Counted from the first letter of the stretch, positions 16,915 to 25,901 are shown. The stretch is DNA of 64,000 bases from Pristimantibacillus sp052113225 (GCF_052113225.1 NZ_JBFRCT010000002.1:186001-250000); one strand, 5' to 3'. Notes: generated from the sequence alone by a model not told the origin. A program made the numbers and translations.

Positions 16915-17373
16915 TTATAGAATCCTTTCTTTTTGCTCGGTTATTTGATGCAGCAAGCGCAGCAGTTGACCTCGATCTTCGGGCGATAAAGAAGCCAGTA
17001 CTATATCGGCAGATTCGCTCATGGCGAGTCTGGCTTTTTGTATAAGTGGCGGAGCAGTCTCGGATAGCTTGATAAAGGTCGCTCTGCGGTCATCCGGATC
17101 CGGAATCCGCACAATAAGCTTCTCTTGCTCAAGAGCATCCACGAATTGGGTAACCGTGCGTGGTTTAATGCCAAGCTTGGCAGCAATCTCACTCATTCGG
17201 ATCTGTCCAGATTCCGATACAGAGACGAGAAAGCGCAGCCGCGGTCCTGATAAATAATCCGGGATATCGAGATCAGTTAGATGCGATTCAAATTGAAGAT
17301 GAAGCTGATGGGTAGTTCGAAGCAGCGTTTCCAATAAGAGGCCTGCTGCAGGTACTGATTCGGATGTAGGCAT
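16915..17373 (-). CDS. MarR family transcriptional regulator
   Basis: This 152-residue MarR protein has a winged HTH in QIRMSEIAAKLGIKPRTVTQFVDALEQEKLIVRIPDPDDRRATFIKL, with the DxRxxx wing motif. The ATG at 17373 is chosen because AGGAGG lies 5 bases upstream; a longer frame starting at 17442 lacks a ribosome site. It is divergent from a quinone oxidoreductase gene, the classic MarR arrangement, and is translationally coupled to the SNF2 gene downstream. It probably responds to electrophiles, quinones or phenolics. Confidence 0.88.
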   Translation of the reverse strand: MPTSESVPAAGLLLETLLRTTHQLHLQFESHLTDLDIPDYLSGPRLRFLVSVSESGQIRMSEIAAKLGIKPRTVTQFVDALEQEKLIVRIPDPDDRRATFIKLSETAPPLIQKARLAMSESADIVLASLSPEDRGQLLRLLHQITEQKERIL

Positions 17374-17438
17374 AAATCCTCCTTGACTTTTAACAAGCAA
17401 AATATCTATACTCGCTATATCAATAAAATACTGAGTAT

Positions 17439-17451
17439 ACACAATATGTGT
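17439..17451. promoter_or_regulatory. Candidate MarR operator
   Basis: ACACA-N3-TGTGT lies in the divergent promoter region between marR and the oxidoreductase gene. It is a short palindrome only, so the assignment is tentative. Confidence 0.35.
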
Positions 17452-17523
17452 TAGTTCTGTAGTTTGATTTTACACGAATCCTAATGTTACTTCAAATATT
17501 TCGAATAGGGAGGATGTTTAAAG

Positions 17524-18453
17524 ATGACCCAAATGATGCAGGCGATCCGCTACCATGAGCATGGAGGTGTGGAGGTGCTGCGGCTGGAGCAGGCTCCTCG
17601 GCCAGTACCACAAGCAGGTGAGGTTCTTATTCGTATTGTAACCGCAGGTGTACTTCCGATCGACTGGAAGATTCGTAAAGGCTTATTCCCGATGCCGGTC
17701 AAGTTCCCAGTGATTCCAGGCACAGCATTTGCAGGTATTGTTGAGGAGGTAGGACCGGATGTGAACGATCTGCAGGTCGGGCAGGAGGTGTTTGGCAGAA
17801 GTATGAATGGGACCTATGCCGAGTATACGACAGCTCCTGCAGAATCTATTGCACTTAAGCCGGCATCCATCAGTTTTGAGGAAGCAGCGACTTTATCGGG
17901 CGGAGCAACAACAGCATGGTGTGGTATTAAGAATGCAGATGTGAAAAAGGGTGATCGTGTCCTTATTCATGGAGCGGCGGGAGGTGTCGGGCTGTTCGCT
18001 GTACAGTTCGCCAAATGGCGAGGTGCTCATGTAATCGGGACGGCTGGACCGTCGAATATGGCATATATTCGTTCCATCGGTGTAGATATGGCTATTGATT
18101 ATACGACTGAGCCTTTTGAGAAGCAGATTGAGGAGAAAGTGGATTTTGTCCTGGATACGATTGGTGGACAAACGCTTGAACGTTCCTGGGAGGTTGTGAA
18201 GCGGGGAGGTGCTCTCTTGACGATTGCAGGTCAGCCGCCGCTTGAGCGGGGACAAGAAGAGGGTGTTCGTGTTCTTCGTTCAGCGATTGCAACAAAGCAG
18301 GATTTAATCGACATAGTGGAACTGATGGACAAGAAAATCGTTCAAACAGAGGTTCAAGCTGTATTTTCTCTCGGTGAGGCAGAGCAGGCACATATGCAGT
18401 CGGAAAAAGGCCATGGTCGAGGACGTATTGTTCTACATGTTGGTAATAAATAG
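17524..18453 (+). CDS. NADPH:quinone oxidoreductase / MDR family dehydrogenase
   Basis: This 309-residue medium-chain reductase has an N-terminal GroES-like domain (AGVLPIDWKIRKG, VIPGTAFAGIVEEVG), a Rossmann domain with HGAAGGVGLFAVQFA (about 150-165), and the C-terminal GHGRGRIVLHV typical of zinc-free quinone reductases. The zinc ligands of alcohol dehydrogenases are absent. It reduces quinones or alpha,beta-unsaturated carbonyls with NADPH. It is divergent from a MarR gene that probably represses it. The ATG follows GGGAGGATG. Confidence 0.88.
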   Translation: MTQMMQAIRYHEHGGVEVLRLEQAPRPVPQAGEVLIRIVTAGVLPIDWKIRKGLFPMPVKFPVIPGTAFAGIVEEVGPDVNDLQVGQEVFGRSMNGTYAEYTTAPAESIALKPASISFEEAATLSGGATTAWCGIKNADVKKGDRVLIHGAAGGVGLFAVQFAKWRGAHVIGTAGPSNMAYIRSIGVDMAIDYTTEPFEKQIEEKVDFVLDTIGGQTLERSWEVVKRGGALLTIAGQPPLERGQEEGVRVLRSAIATKQDLIDIVELMDKKIVQTEVQAVFSLGEAEQAHMQSEKGHGRGRIVLHVGNK

Positions 18454-18476
18454 ATTCTTAATGTAAAACATATACA

Positions 18477-18511
18477 AAATCCGCGTATCTAGAGATTGTG
18501 TGGATTTTTTT
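18477..18511 (+). terminator. Weak terminator after the oxidoreductase gene
   Basis: AAAATCCGC pairs with GTGGATTTT through one G-U pair, and a T run follows. Confidence 0.55.
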
Positions 18512-18638
18512 ATAGGCAAAACTATATTTTATACGCTATATTCTTTAATTTATGTAGTTTACGGCAAGCGATTTCGGATTAGAATGAAAAAGATAAATTA
18601 GAATGGAATCAGTTATGTGCGAAAAGGAGAACGTGATC

Positions 18639-19613
18639 ATGACAAAACCTAATGAACCGATTGTAACGCATATTTTTACAGCAGATCCTTCTGCGCATGT
18701 ATTTGAAGGTAAAATCTATATCTATCCTTCCCATGACCTGGATCATGACGGCCCAACGAACGATAACGGCGATCAATACCAAATGGAGGATTACCACATC
18801 CTGTCTATGGACGATGTAAATTCCCCATGTGTTGATCATGGTGAAGCTCTTCATGTGAAGGATGTACCTTGGGCTTCGAAGCAAATGTGGGCGCCAGATG
18901 CGGCCTTCAAGAACAATACGTATTACTTGTATTTCCCTGCTAGAGACAAGGATGGAATCTTCCGTATCGGTGTAGCGACGAGTAGCACTCCTGCGGGACC
19001 TTTCAAAGCAGAAGAAAACTATATTCCAGGCAGCTTTAGTATCGATCCGGCTGTTCTCGTGGATGAAGATAACAAGGCATATATTTATTTCGGCGGACTT
19101 TGGGGCGGACAATTGGAGAAGTGGACGACAGGTGAGTTTGTTGCTGATGCTGCTGATCCGGATGTGAATGGTCCTGCGCTTGGACCTCTCGTTGCGGAAT
19201 TGAGCGACGATATGCTTACCTTTAAGAATAAACCTACCGAGATTTCTATTGTTGACGAGGAAGGTAATCCTCTTCTAGCTGGCGACGAAGAACGCAGATA
19301 TTTCGAAGGTCCTTGGATGCACAAATATAACGACAAATACTACTTATCTTATTCTACTGGTTCGACGCATAAGCTTGTTTATGCGATTGGCGATACTCCT
19401 CAAGGCCCGTTTGTCTTTAAAGGAACGATTCTGACGCCTGTACTGGGTTGGACAACTCATCACTCCATTGTGGAGTTCCAAGACAAATGGTACTTGTTCT
19501 ACCATGATGCGTCGCTGTCAGGTGGCGTGGATCATAAGCGCAGTGTGAAATTCACTGAGCTTAAGTATAACGAAGACGGTACAATCCAAACGATTGATCC
19601 TTACAATAACTAA
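18639..19613 (+). CDS. Glycoside hydrolase family 43 (beta-xylosidase/arabinofuranosidase type)
   Basis: This GH43 five-bladed propeller of 324 residues has the general base Asp in FTADPSAHVF, the pKa-modulating Asp in SFSIDPAVLVDEDNKAYIY, and the acid Glu in YFEGPWMHKY. The histidine usual for GH43 is in TTHHSIVEF. The start at 18639 (MTKPNEP) is preferred because AAGGAG lies 9 bases upstream. There is no signal peptide, so it is cytoplasmic and acts on imported xylo- or arabino-oligosaccharides. It is monocistronic with a strong terminator. Exact specificity cannot be told. Confidence 0.9.
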   Translation: MTKPNEPIVTHIFTADPSAHVFEGKIYIYPSHDLDHDGPTNDNGDQYQMEDYHILSMDDVNSPCVDHGEALHVKDVPWASKQMWAPDAAFKNNTYYLYFPARDKDGIFRIGVATSSTPAGPFKAEENYIPGSFSIDPAVLVDEDNKAYIYFGGLWGGQLEKWTTGEFVADAADPDVNGPALGPLVAELSDDMLTFKNKPTEISIVDEEGNPLLAGDEERRYFEGPWMHKYNDKYYLSYSTGSTHKLVYAIGDTPQGPFVFKGTILTPVLGWTTHHSIVEFQDKWYLFYHDASLSGGVDHKRSVKFTELKYNEDGTIQTIDPYNN

Positions 19614-19620
19614 TAGGGGA

Positions 19621-19649
19621 AGCACGGAGCATCTGCTCCGTGCTTTTTT
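19621..19649 (+). terminator. Terminator of the GH43 gene
   Basis: Perfect 11-bp stem AGCACGGAGCA with its complement, a 2-base gap at the tip and six T residues. Confidence 0.9.
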
Positions 19650-19811
19650 GTTGTAGATCATCCTTCTCCTTCACCTCATCGCATACCTGAATAATGGAAT
19701 AATGAAAAATATGTTCCATAAATTAGTAATATTCTTTATCTCTGAAGTAAAAGAGGGCAAGTCCATCGAAAGGCGTCGATTGATGGTGGAATAACTCTAA
19801 AGGAGGAGAGT

Positions 19812-20920
19812 GTGGAGGCTATGGTAAGTATTAGTCTTTGTCTCATTGTGAGGAATGAAGAGGATGTTCTGGCTCGTTGCCTCGATTCGTTAAAAGGTAT
19901 TGCGGACGAAATCATCGTAGTAGATACGGGATCAACGGATGAGACCAGATCGATTGCTTCTTCTTATACGGATAACGTATATGACTTTGAATGGATAGAT
20001 GATTTTGCTGCAGCGCGTAACTTTGCGTTTGGTAAAGCGACTTCCGAATATATTTTGTGGCTGGATGCGGACGATATTTTGCTGGAGCTGGATCAGATCA
20101 AGCTGCTGGAGCTGAAAGCAACCATTTCCCCTGAGGTCGATACCGTATCGATGTTCTATTGTTTGTCGCAGGACGAGAATGGAATGATAACGAGCAGGCT
20201 TCGCCGCAATCGATTAGTTCGAAGAGACCGTCAGTTCCGTTGGATAGGCGCTGTTCATGAGTATTTAGAGGTATATGGCGTTTCGCTTGTATCAGATATC
20301 GCCGTTACACATGCCAGCACACGACATGATAGTGAGCGAAATCTGCGTATTTATGAGCACGGCTAGCCAAGGGGGAAGAATTCAGTCCAAGGGATCTGTA
20401 TTATTATGCAAATGAGTTGAAGGATCACAGTCGTAACGAGAAAGCTATCCAATACTATAATCTTTTCCTTGGTACGAAAAAAGGCTGGGTAGAGGATAAT
20501 ATTGCGGCTTGCGGGAAGCTGTCAGATTGTTACGCGGCTGTAGGGAATCAGGAGTCTGCCATGGAATCTGCGCTTCGCTCCTTTCAATACGGGAGTCCCC
20601 GCTCTGAGAACTGCTGCCGAATCGGCTATTACCATCTTCAATCTGGCGCCTTCGAAACGGCGGCGTACTGGTATAATACGGCCCTGCATACTCCCAAACA
20701 GGATGAGGCATGGTCCTTGCAAAATACATCCTGTTCCACCTGGCTGCCTCACCTACAGCTTTGTGTTTGTTACGATAAGCTTGGTCAATGGTTGAAAGCT
20801 TATGAGCATAATGAGATTGCCCGGGCCTATCGTCCGAACCATCCATCCATTCTACATAATAAAGCCTATTTGGAAGGGGTGCTCACCCCCTTGCAATCGC
20901 AAGAGGAAGCGATCCTTTAA
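19812..20920 (+). pseudogene. Frameshifted glycosyltransferase family 2 with TPR tail
   Basis: The first frame (19812-20366) encodes a GT2 catalytic domain of the SunS-like type: SLCLIVRNEEDVLARCLDSL, VVDTGSTDET, and DxD in LWLDADD. It stops at TAG 20364-20366. In the next frame the protein continues at once as RLAKGEEFSPRDLYYYANEL from about 20359, then TPR-type repeats to 20920. A single missing base near 20355-20360 explains this, so the ancestral protein was about 370 residues. Either the gene is broken or the draft has a sequencing error. The GTG start follows AGGAGG. Intact relatives glycosylate peptides or cell-surface molecules. Confidence 0.85.
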
Positions 20921-20942
20921 CACCGGACTCCGGTGTTTTTTT
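20919..20942 (+). terminator. Terminator after the glycosyltransferase
   Basis: Stem AACACCGG with its complement and loop ACT, followed by seven T residues. Confidence 0.85.
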
Positions 20943-21726
20943 ATGCTTTCCGTAGACCACTCCATGATAATTGGCGAATCTCAGATGCGGTTCGGCCTGT
21001 TGCCTCTTTAAGCTGTCTTGCAAAATGATGGGAAGTCTTAAATCCACAGCGCGAAGCGATTTCGGTAATCGTAAGACCTGTATTGTTCAGCAATTCGACT
21101 GCTTTGTTAATGCGGTAGCTCCACAAATATTGAAATGGAGTGGTCAACTCATACTGCTTAAACAGCCGGACCAAATGCTCTGGCGATACGTTCGCGGATG
21201 CAGCCATATCCTTTAAAGCGACGTCTTCGGCATAATGCTCTTGAATCCAAGACAATGCAGAGTAAATGGCAGGATGCTTCTCCCTCTGCTGCATGACCCG
21301 CTTTGATTCAACCGGGTACAGATGTAAGGCCGCGAGACCAAGCTGAAGTAAGAGAGGGTCACTGGCGGATGTATCCCGCTGCAAGCGAAGAATGAGATCC
21401 GTCAGACGGTTCATGTCTTCGGTAAGCGGCAGGCATTCGGGTAATAATCGGAGTGACTCCCGCGCCTCCTCATCAAACTCGGGTACATGTACGGCAATCC
21501 AGCGGTGCCAGGTATCTTCGGTTTTGGAGAAGACAAACTGTTCTTCATGACCGGGCAGAAGAATCACGACATGACCAGGCTGGGCATGAATTTCCCGGCC
21601 GTCAATGGATACAGACATCTCGCCGGTGTAGAGCATTACGAGCTGGATATCCGGCTGGATGCGGGGACCAAATTTTCCGCCAGGCGGGTATACAACGGAG
21701 CCTGCTACTGTTGATGTTACGAGCAT
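20941..21726 (-). CDS. AraC family transcriptional regulator
   Basis: This 261-residue protein has an N-terminal cupin-like sensing domain (about 1-140; HAQPGHVVILLPG) and two C-terminal HTHs (about 160-255): LKDMAASANVSPEHLVRLFKQ and ITEIASRCGFKTSHHFARQLKEATG. AGAGGTGATCTC precedes the ATG. It is divergent from the PhyH-family dioxygenase gene 152 bases away, which is the likely target. AraC proteins with cupins usually sense small carbon compounds. Confidence 0.88.
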   Translation of the reverse strand: MLVTSTVAGSVVYPPGGKFGPRIQPDIQLVMLYTGEMSVSIDGREIHAQPGHVVILLPGHEEQFVFSKTEDTWHRWIAVHVPEFDEEARESLRLLPECLPLTEDMNRLTDLILRLQRDTSASDPLLLQLGLAALHLYPVESKRVMQQREKHPAIYSALSWIQEHYAEDVALKDMAASANVSPEHLVRLFKQYELTTPFQYLWSYRINKAVELLNNTGLTITEIASRCGFKTSHHFARQLKEATGRTASEIRQLSWSGLRKA

Positions 21727-21878
21727 GAGATCACCTCTTGTCTATATTCTACTGCCACGAAAAGCAGAATATCAATCACAGATACAAAAAGGCAAATGGC
21801 AGCCATTGTTCCGACCTAAGGAGGGGGAGTACGATAAAGCTATCGCTCGAGCAAATAAAAGATAAAGGAGAATGAACA

Positions 21879-22622
21879 GTGAATATAACTTATACAGCTC
21901 CTCTTACTCCCCTTTCGGAAGAACAAATTGAATTTTTCAAGGAAAATGGTTATTTGTTATGGAAAGAAGGCATGTCCTGCGATCTGATTGATGCCTTTAA
22001 CGGACACATCTATGATATAAGAAACCAATCCCCGATGCCGGAATGGGCGACATGTGAGGAGAGCAAGAAATATTCTCTGCGACTCTTTAATCCGCATAAG
22101 CATGACAGCATGTCTAGACAACTGATGAAGCATGCGATCGTACGCGGGGCGCTGGCGCAATTGATGGGGAAAGAAGCGGTCTGCGTGCAAAGCATGTATT
22201 TCTACAAGGAACCAGGTTCCCCCGGACAGGCCGCTCATCAGGATTACTACTATATTAAAAATGATCCCATGACGATGATCGCCGCGTGGACAGCTATGGA
22301 GGATGTGGTTGATATCGAGAATGGCTGCTTATGGGTGATGCCTGGCACACATAAGCTGGGACTCCTGCCGCATGGGGCTGTAAAAAATATCGAAGAGCAT
22401 GAGCATTGGACCGAGGAGACAGAAGGCGTGGATACAACGAAGCAAATACCGGTCATTATGGAAAAGGGTGATATCCTCCTCTTCAGCGAGCTGCTTATTC
22501 ATTCCTCGAACAAGAATAGAAGCACGGACAGATGGCGCCGTTCCTATGTTTGCCACTACATTCGTGAGGATTCACATGTCCTTCATCGGGAAGATCTTCG
22601 TCAGAAATATCCACTATATTAG
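21879..22622 (+). CDS. Phytanoyl-CoA dioxygenase (PhyH) family protein
   Basis: This 247-residue Fe(II)/2-oxoglutarate-type oxygenase has the metal HxD in AAHQDYYYIK, the distal His in LLIHSSNKNRS, and the 2-oxoglutarate-binding Arg likely in the same block. The jelly-roll segment GCLWVMPGTHKLGLLPH is typical of PhyH. GTG start with AAAGGAG 8 bases upstream. It probably hydroxylates a small substrate and is likely controlled by the divergent AraC protein. Confidence 0.87.
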   Translation: MNITYTAPLTPLSEEQIEFFKENGYLLWKEGMSCDLIDAFNGHIYDIRNQSPMPEWATCEESKKYSLRLFNPHKHDSMSRQLMKHAIVRGALAQLMGKEAVCVQSMYFYKEPGSPGQAAHQDYYYIKNDPMTMIAAWTAMEDVVDIENGCLWVMPGTHKLGLLPHGAVKNIEEHEHWTEETEGVDTTKQIPVIMEKGDILLFSELLIHSSNKNRSTDRWRRSYVCHYIREDSHVLHREDLRQKYPLY

Positions 22623-22630
22623 GAAGCACG

Positions 22631-22660
22631 GAAGGGAGCTGGAAAGCTCTCTTCTTTTTA
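22631..22660 (+). terminator. Terminator of the PhyH gene
   Basis: GAAGGGAGCT pairs with AGCTCTCTTC (one G-U pair), loop GGAA, then a T run. Confidence 0.8.
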
Positions 22661-22662
22661 TG

Positions 22663-22702
22663 TATAATTAGTTCACAAACGTAACTGTTTACAAACATAA
22701 CT
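22663..22702 (+). promoter_or_regulatory. -10 box and tandem 16-bp repeats before marR-ABC operon
   Basis: A perfect -10 TATAAT (22663-22668) is followed by two contiguous 16-mers, GTTCACAAACGTAACT (22671-22686) and GTTTACAAACATAACT (22687-22702), identical at 14 of 16 positions. They lie over the transcription start and fit repressor binding, probably by the MarR protein encoded next. Confidence 0.55.
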
Positions 22703-22720
22703 AATAAGGTGGAGTGGCAG

Positions 22721-23152
22721 TTGGATTCAAATGCGAAAGAGATGGACATATACCAATCGTTTTTTAAAATAGCGCGTCAGTTAAAAAAGCTGGCCTTTCA
22801 AAGCGCCGCTGATTTAGGCTTAACTGTTCACCAGATCAACATTCTGGAGTCCGTTCGTTTGAATCCGGGTCAGAAGCAAAAGGAATTAACGGAGAAGCTT
22901 GTTTTTGCGAAAAGCAGGGTCAGCGTTTATATCGACCAGCTTGTGGAGAAGGGGCTTGTCCTTCGTGAGCCCTCCGAGCAGGATCGGAGAGAGATTCTGC
23001 TGTTTATTACGTCTGCCGGAGAAGAGTTATGTCAGGTATATAAACAGGAAGCCGCGTCGTATAAGGCGCTGAGCGCTGCGCTTGCACATTTGCAGAAGGA
23101 AGACGTTGACCGGCTTTCTGAACTGCATCAGCAAATTTTGAAACATTTATGA
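22721..23152 (+). CDS. MarR family transcriptional regulator
   Basis: This 143-residue MarR protein has an HTH in QKQKELTEKLVFAKSRVSVYIDQLVEKGLVLREPSEQDRREILLFI, including the wing. The TTG at 22721 is preferred because AAGGTGGAG lies 6 bases upstream; a GTG at 22709 in the same frame has no ribosome site. It is 16 bases upstream of an ABC exporter gene, the standard layout for a MarR repressor of a multidrug exporter. The tandem repeats upstream are the likely autoregulatory site. Confidence 0.86.
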   Translation: MDSNAKEMDIYQSFFKIARQLKKLAFQSAADLGLTVHQINILESVRLNPGQKQKELTEKLVFAKSRVSVYIDQLVEKGLVLREPSEQDRREILLFITSAGEELCQVYKQEAASYKALSAALAHLQKEDVDRLSELHQQILKHL

Positions 23153-23168
23153 ACGGAGGGGTCCCGCA

Positions 23169-24998
23169 ATGTCCAAAATGTATGGAGGACCTGGAGGAAT
23201 GGGTTTTAACAAGCTGAAGTTCGATGATGGGGCTAAGCCAAATATTTCGAAAGCTATGCTTACTCGTATCGCCAGTTATTTTATCCCCTATTGGAAACAG
23301 ACGATCGTTGTGCTGCTAATCCTGCTTGTTTCCTCGGGGCTGGGCCTCTTGCCGCCGATCTTTATTCAGCATATTGTTGATGACGCTCTCCCGAATAAAG
23401 ATATGGGGCTGCTTGTGGAGCTGGTGCTTATTTCACTTGCCGCTACCGTAGCCTCAGGCTTAATTGGTGTGCTGCAAAGCTATCTGAATTCCTATATCTC
23501 GCAAAATATTGTCTATGATATGAAAAATCAAATGTACCGGCATTTGCAGCAAATGCCGCTGCAGTTCTATTCCAATGTGAAGCAGGGCGAGGTCATTACG
23601 AGAATGACGAGCGATATCGCCGGGATCCAAGGGGTATTCAACAGCACGGTTGTCAATTTTGCAAGTAACTTATTCATCTTGGCGACAACGCTTGGCACCT
23701 TGTTCTTTATGAACTGGAAGCTTGCCATTTTGGGTATGCTTGTTGTTCCGCTTTTTATTATGCCAACTCGGAAAATGGGCCGTGTCCGCTGGAACATTGC
23801 CAAGCAGACCCAGGAGAAAATGTCCGATCAAAACCATATCATTCAGGAAACGCTTAGTATTAGCGGATACCTGCTGATGAAGCTGTTCACGAAGGAACAG
23901 AAGGAATTTGACGGCTTCAAAGCAGTTAATGCCGAATCGACGCGCCTTCAAATTAGAGAATCGATGGCTGGCCGCTGGTTTATGATGGTACTGTCTACTT
24001 TTACAACGATAGGGCCTATGCTGATCTACTTATATGGGGGTTATCTTTTTATTCAAGGAGAGATTACGATCGGGGCCATCATCAGCTTTGTCGCCCTTCT
24101 TGGCCGAATTTACGGTCCGGTGGGGCAGCTAACGAACTTGTATGTCGATATTAATCGGTCGGTTGCTTTATTTGAACGGATTTTTGATTATTTCGATATG
24201 GAGCCGGTTATTGTGAACAAGCTTAAAGCGCTGCCGATTGATATTTCTAGGCAAGACATTGTGTTTGAGGATGTAAGCTTTGCCTATCAAAGAGATAAAC
24301 CTGCGCTGCAGCATATCTCCTTCACCGCTGTGGCTGGTACGATGACAGCACTTGTTGGGCCAAGTGGAGCTGGGAAAACAACGATAACGAATCTGCTGCC
24401 GCGGCTGTATGAACGGTCTTCGGGGAATATTCGGATCGGAAGCACGGATATATACGATATGACGCTGGAGTCGCTTCGGTCGCAGATTGGACTAGTGACG
24501 CAGGACAGCTATCTTTTTAACGGGACTATACGAGAGAATCTGATGTATGCCAATGACGGGGCATCGGAGGAAGAGATGGAGAATGCATGCAAGGCGGCAT
24601 ATATTCATGACTTCATAATGGGGCTTCCTGAGGGATATGACACGGTTGTTGGTAATCGGGGGATGAAACTGTCGGGCGGTGAGAAGCAGCGTATTTCCAT
24701 AGCAAGGGTGCTTCTTAAAAATCCGGCGATTATCGTCATGGATGAAGCAACTTCTTCGCTTGATACGGTATCCGAGTATTATATTCAGAAGGCGATGAGT
24801 GTCCTGCTGCAGGATAAGACGAGTATCGTTATTGCACATCGGTTGTCCACCATAATGGCAGCGGATCATATTTTGGTCGTGCAGGATGGGACGATTGTAG
24901 AAGAAGGAAAACATGACGAGCTGCTCGAACTGGGTGGGGTATACAAAGATTTACATGCTAAGCAGTTTGAACGGAAATCATTCACCGAAAGTCATTAA
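23169..24998 (+). CDS. ABC exporter, fused permease-ATPase
   Basis: This 609-residue half-transporter has a six-helix type 1 exporter domain (about 35-330) and an ATPase with Walker A GPSGAGKTT (about 397-405), Q-loop GLVTQD, signature LSGGEKQR, Walker B IIVMDEA, D-loop SSLD and H-loop IAHRLST. The exporter functions as a homodimer, since no partner is encoded nearby. Likely role: export of a drug, lipid or peptide, controlled by the MarR gene upstream. The N-terminal MYGGPGGMGFN segment is low complexity. Confidence 0.93.
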   Translation: MSKMYGGPGGMGFNKLKFDDGAKPNISKAMLTRIASYFIPYWKQTIVVLLILLVSSGLGLLPPIFIQHIVDDALPNKDMGLLVELVLISLAATVASGLIGVLQSYLNSYISQNIVYDMKNQMYRHLQQMPLQFYSNVKQGEVITRMTSDIAGIQGVFNSTVVNFASNLFILATTLGTLFFMNWKLAILGMLVVPLFIMPTRKMGRVRWNIAKQTQEKMSDQNHIIQETLSISGYLLMKLFTKEQKEFDGFKAVNAESTRLQIRESMAGRWFMMVLSTFTTIGPMLIYLYGGYLFIQGEITIGAIISFVALLGRIYGPVGQLTNLYVDINRSVALFERIFDYFDMEPVIVNKLKALPIDISRQDIVFEDVSFAYQRDKPALQHISFTAVAGTMTALVGPSGAGKTTITNLLPRLYERSSGNIRIGSTDIYDMTLESLRSQIGLVTQDSYLFNGTIRENLMYANDGASEEEMENACKAAYIHDFIMGLPEGYDTVVGNRGMKLSGGEKQRISIARVLLKNPAIIVMDEATSSLDTVSEYYIQKAMSVLLQDKTSIVIAHRLSTIMAADHILVVQDGTIVEEGKHDELLELGGVYKDLHAKQFERKSFTESH

Positions 24999-25017
24999 AG
25001 ATAAGATGAGGTGTTGT

Positions 25018-25584
25018 ATGAGCATATATATTGCTTTACTGCGAGGGATAAATGTCGGTGGTAAAAATAAAATCAAGATGGCCGATTTAAGAGAAGCGCT
25101 GGTTTCTATAGGATTGTCTGATGTTCAGACCTATATTCAGAGCGGCAATATCTTGTTCACCTCTGAAGAGGATGAGGCTGCACTTCGGCAACGTATCGAG
25201 CAGCAAATTGAGAAAGTGTTTGGCTTGTCGATCAGAGTGATTATGCGGACGGCGGATGAGATGCGTACGATTGCTTCCAGCTGCCCCTTCACGGAGAAGC
25301 AAATGGCAGATGCTGCAGCAAGTGCGCAAGGCGAATATTTGTATGTGTCGATGATGCATGAGGAGCCGACCGTCGAGCAGATTGAGAAGCTCCGCTCTTT
25401 CGAGTCGGAAGAGGAGACATTTGAAAGCGCTGGGCGGAATCTTTACCTTTTGTTTAATCAGAGCGTCCGTAATTCCAAGCTCGCAGTAAAAGCTGACAAG
25501 CTTGGCGGTCATACGACTGTCCGCAATTGGAATACCGTTAATAAGCTTGTCGCTTTGGCGGATGCGATGGAAAAAGGTATTTAA
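25018..25584 (+). CDS. DUF1697 family protein
   Basis: This 188-residue protein matches the DUF1697 layout: the YIALLRGINVGGKNKIKMADLR start, the TYIQSGNILF block, and the C-terminal SKLAVKADKLGGHTTVRNWNTVNKL block. The ATG at 25018 follows GATGAGGTG; a longer frame starting at 24913 lies inside the ABC gene and is not used. It is 19 bases downstream of the exporter stop, so it may be co-transcribed. Function unknown in the family; cytoplasmic. Confidence 0.88.
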   Translation: MSIYIALLRGINVGGKNKIKMADLREALVSIGLSDVQTYIQSGNILFTSEEDEAALRQRIEQQIEKVFGLSIRVIMRTADEMRTIASSCPFTEKQMADAAASAQGEYLYVSMMHEEPTVEQIEKLRSFESEEETFESAGRNLYLLFNQSVRNSKLAVKADKLGGHTTVRNWNTVNKLVALADAMEKGI

Positions 25585-25845
25585 TACGTGTAGCAACTGG
25601 TGTAGTCTTTAATGTCTACGTTGGATTACGTACAATGAAAAATACCGCGTAGGCTGTATGGTGGCGGTATGTTGGATTCTATCCAGTATTATCGTCTCTG
25701 CTAGTTGGGAAATGTCTATAAGGTGTTAATTTGAATGTACGGAATCCAACGTAGAGTACATATTTCGCGTTGAGGTAGAATTCTATTGTACAAAATCCAG
25801 TCTGGTGCTGAAGAAGGGCATGACTTCGGTATAGTATGCAAGATA
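25585..25845. other. Gene-free gap dominated by repeats
   Basis: The gap between the DUF1697 gene and a convergent SDR gene (about 317 bases in all) holds only the repeat cluster at 25616-25754 and the terminator at 25846-25889. No coding frame with a ribosome site was seen. Confidence 0.6.
25616..25754. repeat. Second cluster of the intergenic repeat
   Basis: Three units: plus at 25616-25641 (CTACGTTGGATTACGTAC), plus at about 25669-25694 (ATGTTGGATTCTATCCAG), and minus at 25729-25754 (CTACGTTGGATTCCGTAC when reversed). The first and last form an inverted pair identical at 17 of 18 bases. They share the core CTACGTTGKATT with the cluster at 4425-4564. Confidence 0.6.
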
Positions 25846-25889
25846 AAAAAGCCTCCAATCCCAATACAATGTGGATTTGGAGGCTTTTT
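25846..25889. terminator. Bidirectional terminator
   Basis: Perfect 13-bp stem AAAAAGCCTCCAA with its complement and an 18-base loop, flanked by A and T runs. It serves the DUF1697 side and the convergent SDR gene. Confidence 0.85.
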
Positions 25890-25901
25890 GACGTTCTTTG
25901 C

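Noticed and set aside
19755..19800. Possible c-di-GMP riboswitch before the glycosyltransferase
   Set aside because: A GGGCAAGTCCATCGAAAGG stretch is reminiscent of the GEMM motif, but the second conserved half (GACGCAAAGCC) and the receptor are missing.
22631..22702. Attenuator or riboswitch before the MarR-ABC operon
   Set aside because: The hairpin lies upstream of the -10 and terminates the preceding gene; the rest is direct repeats, not a folded leader.
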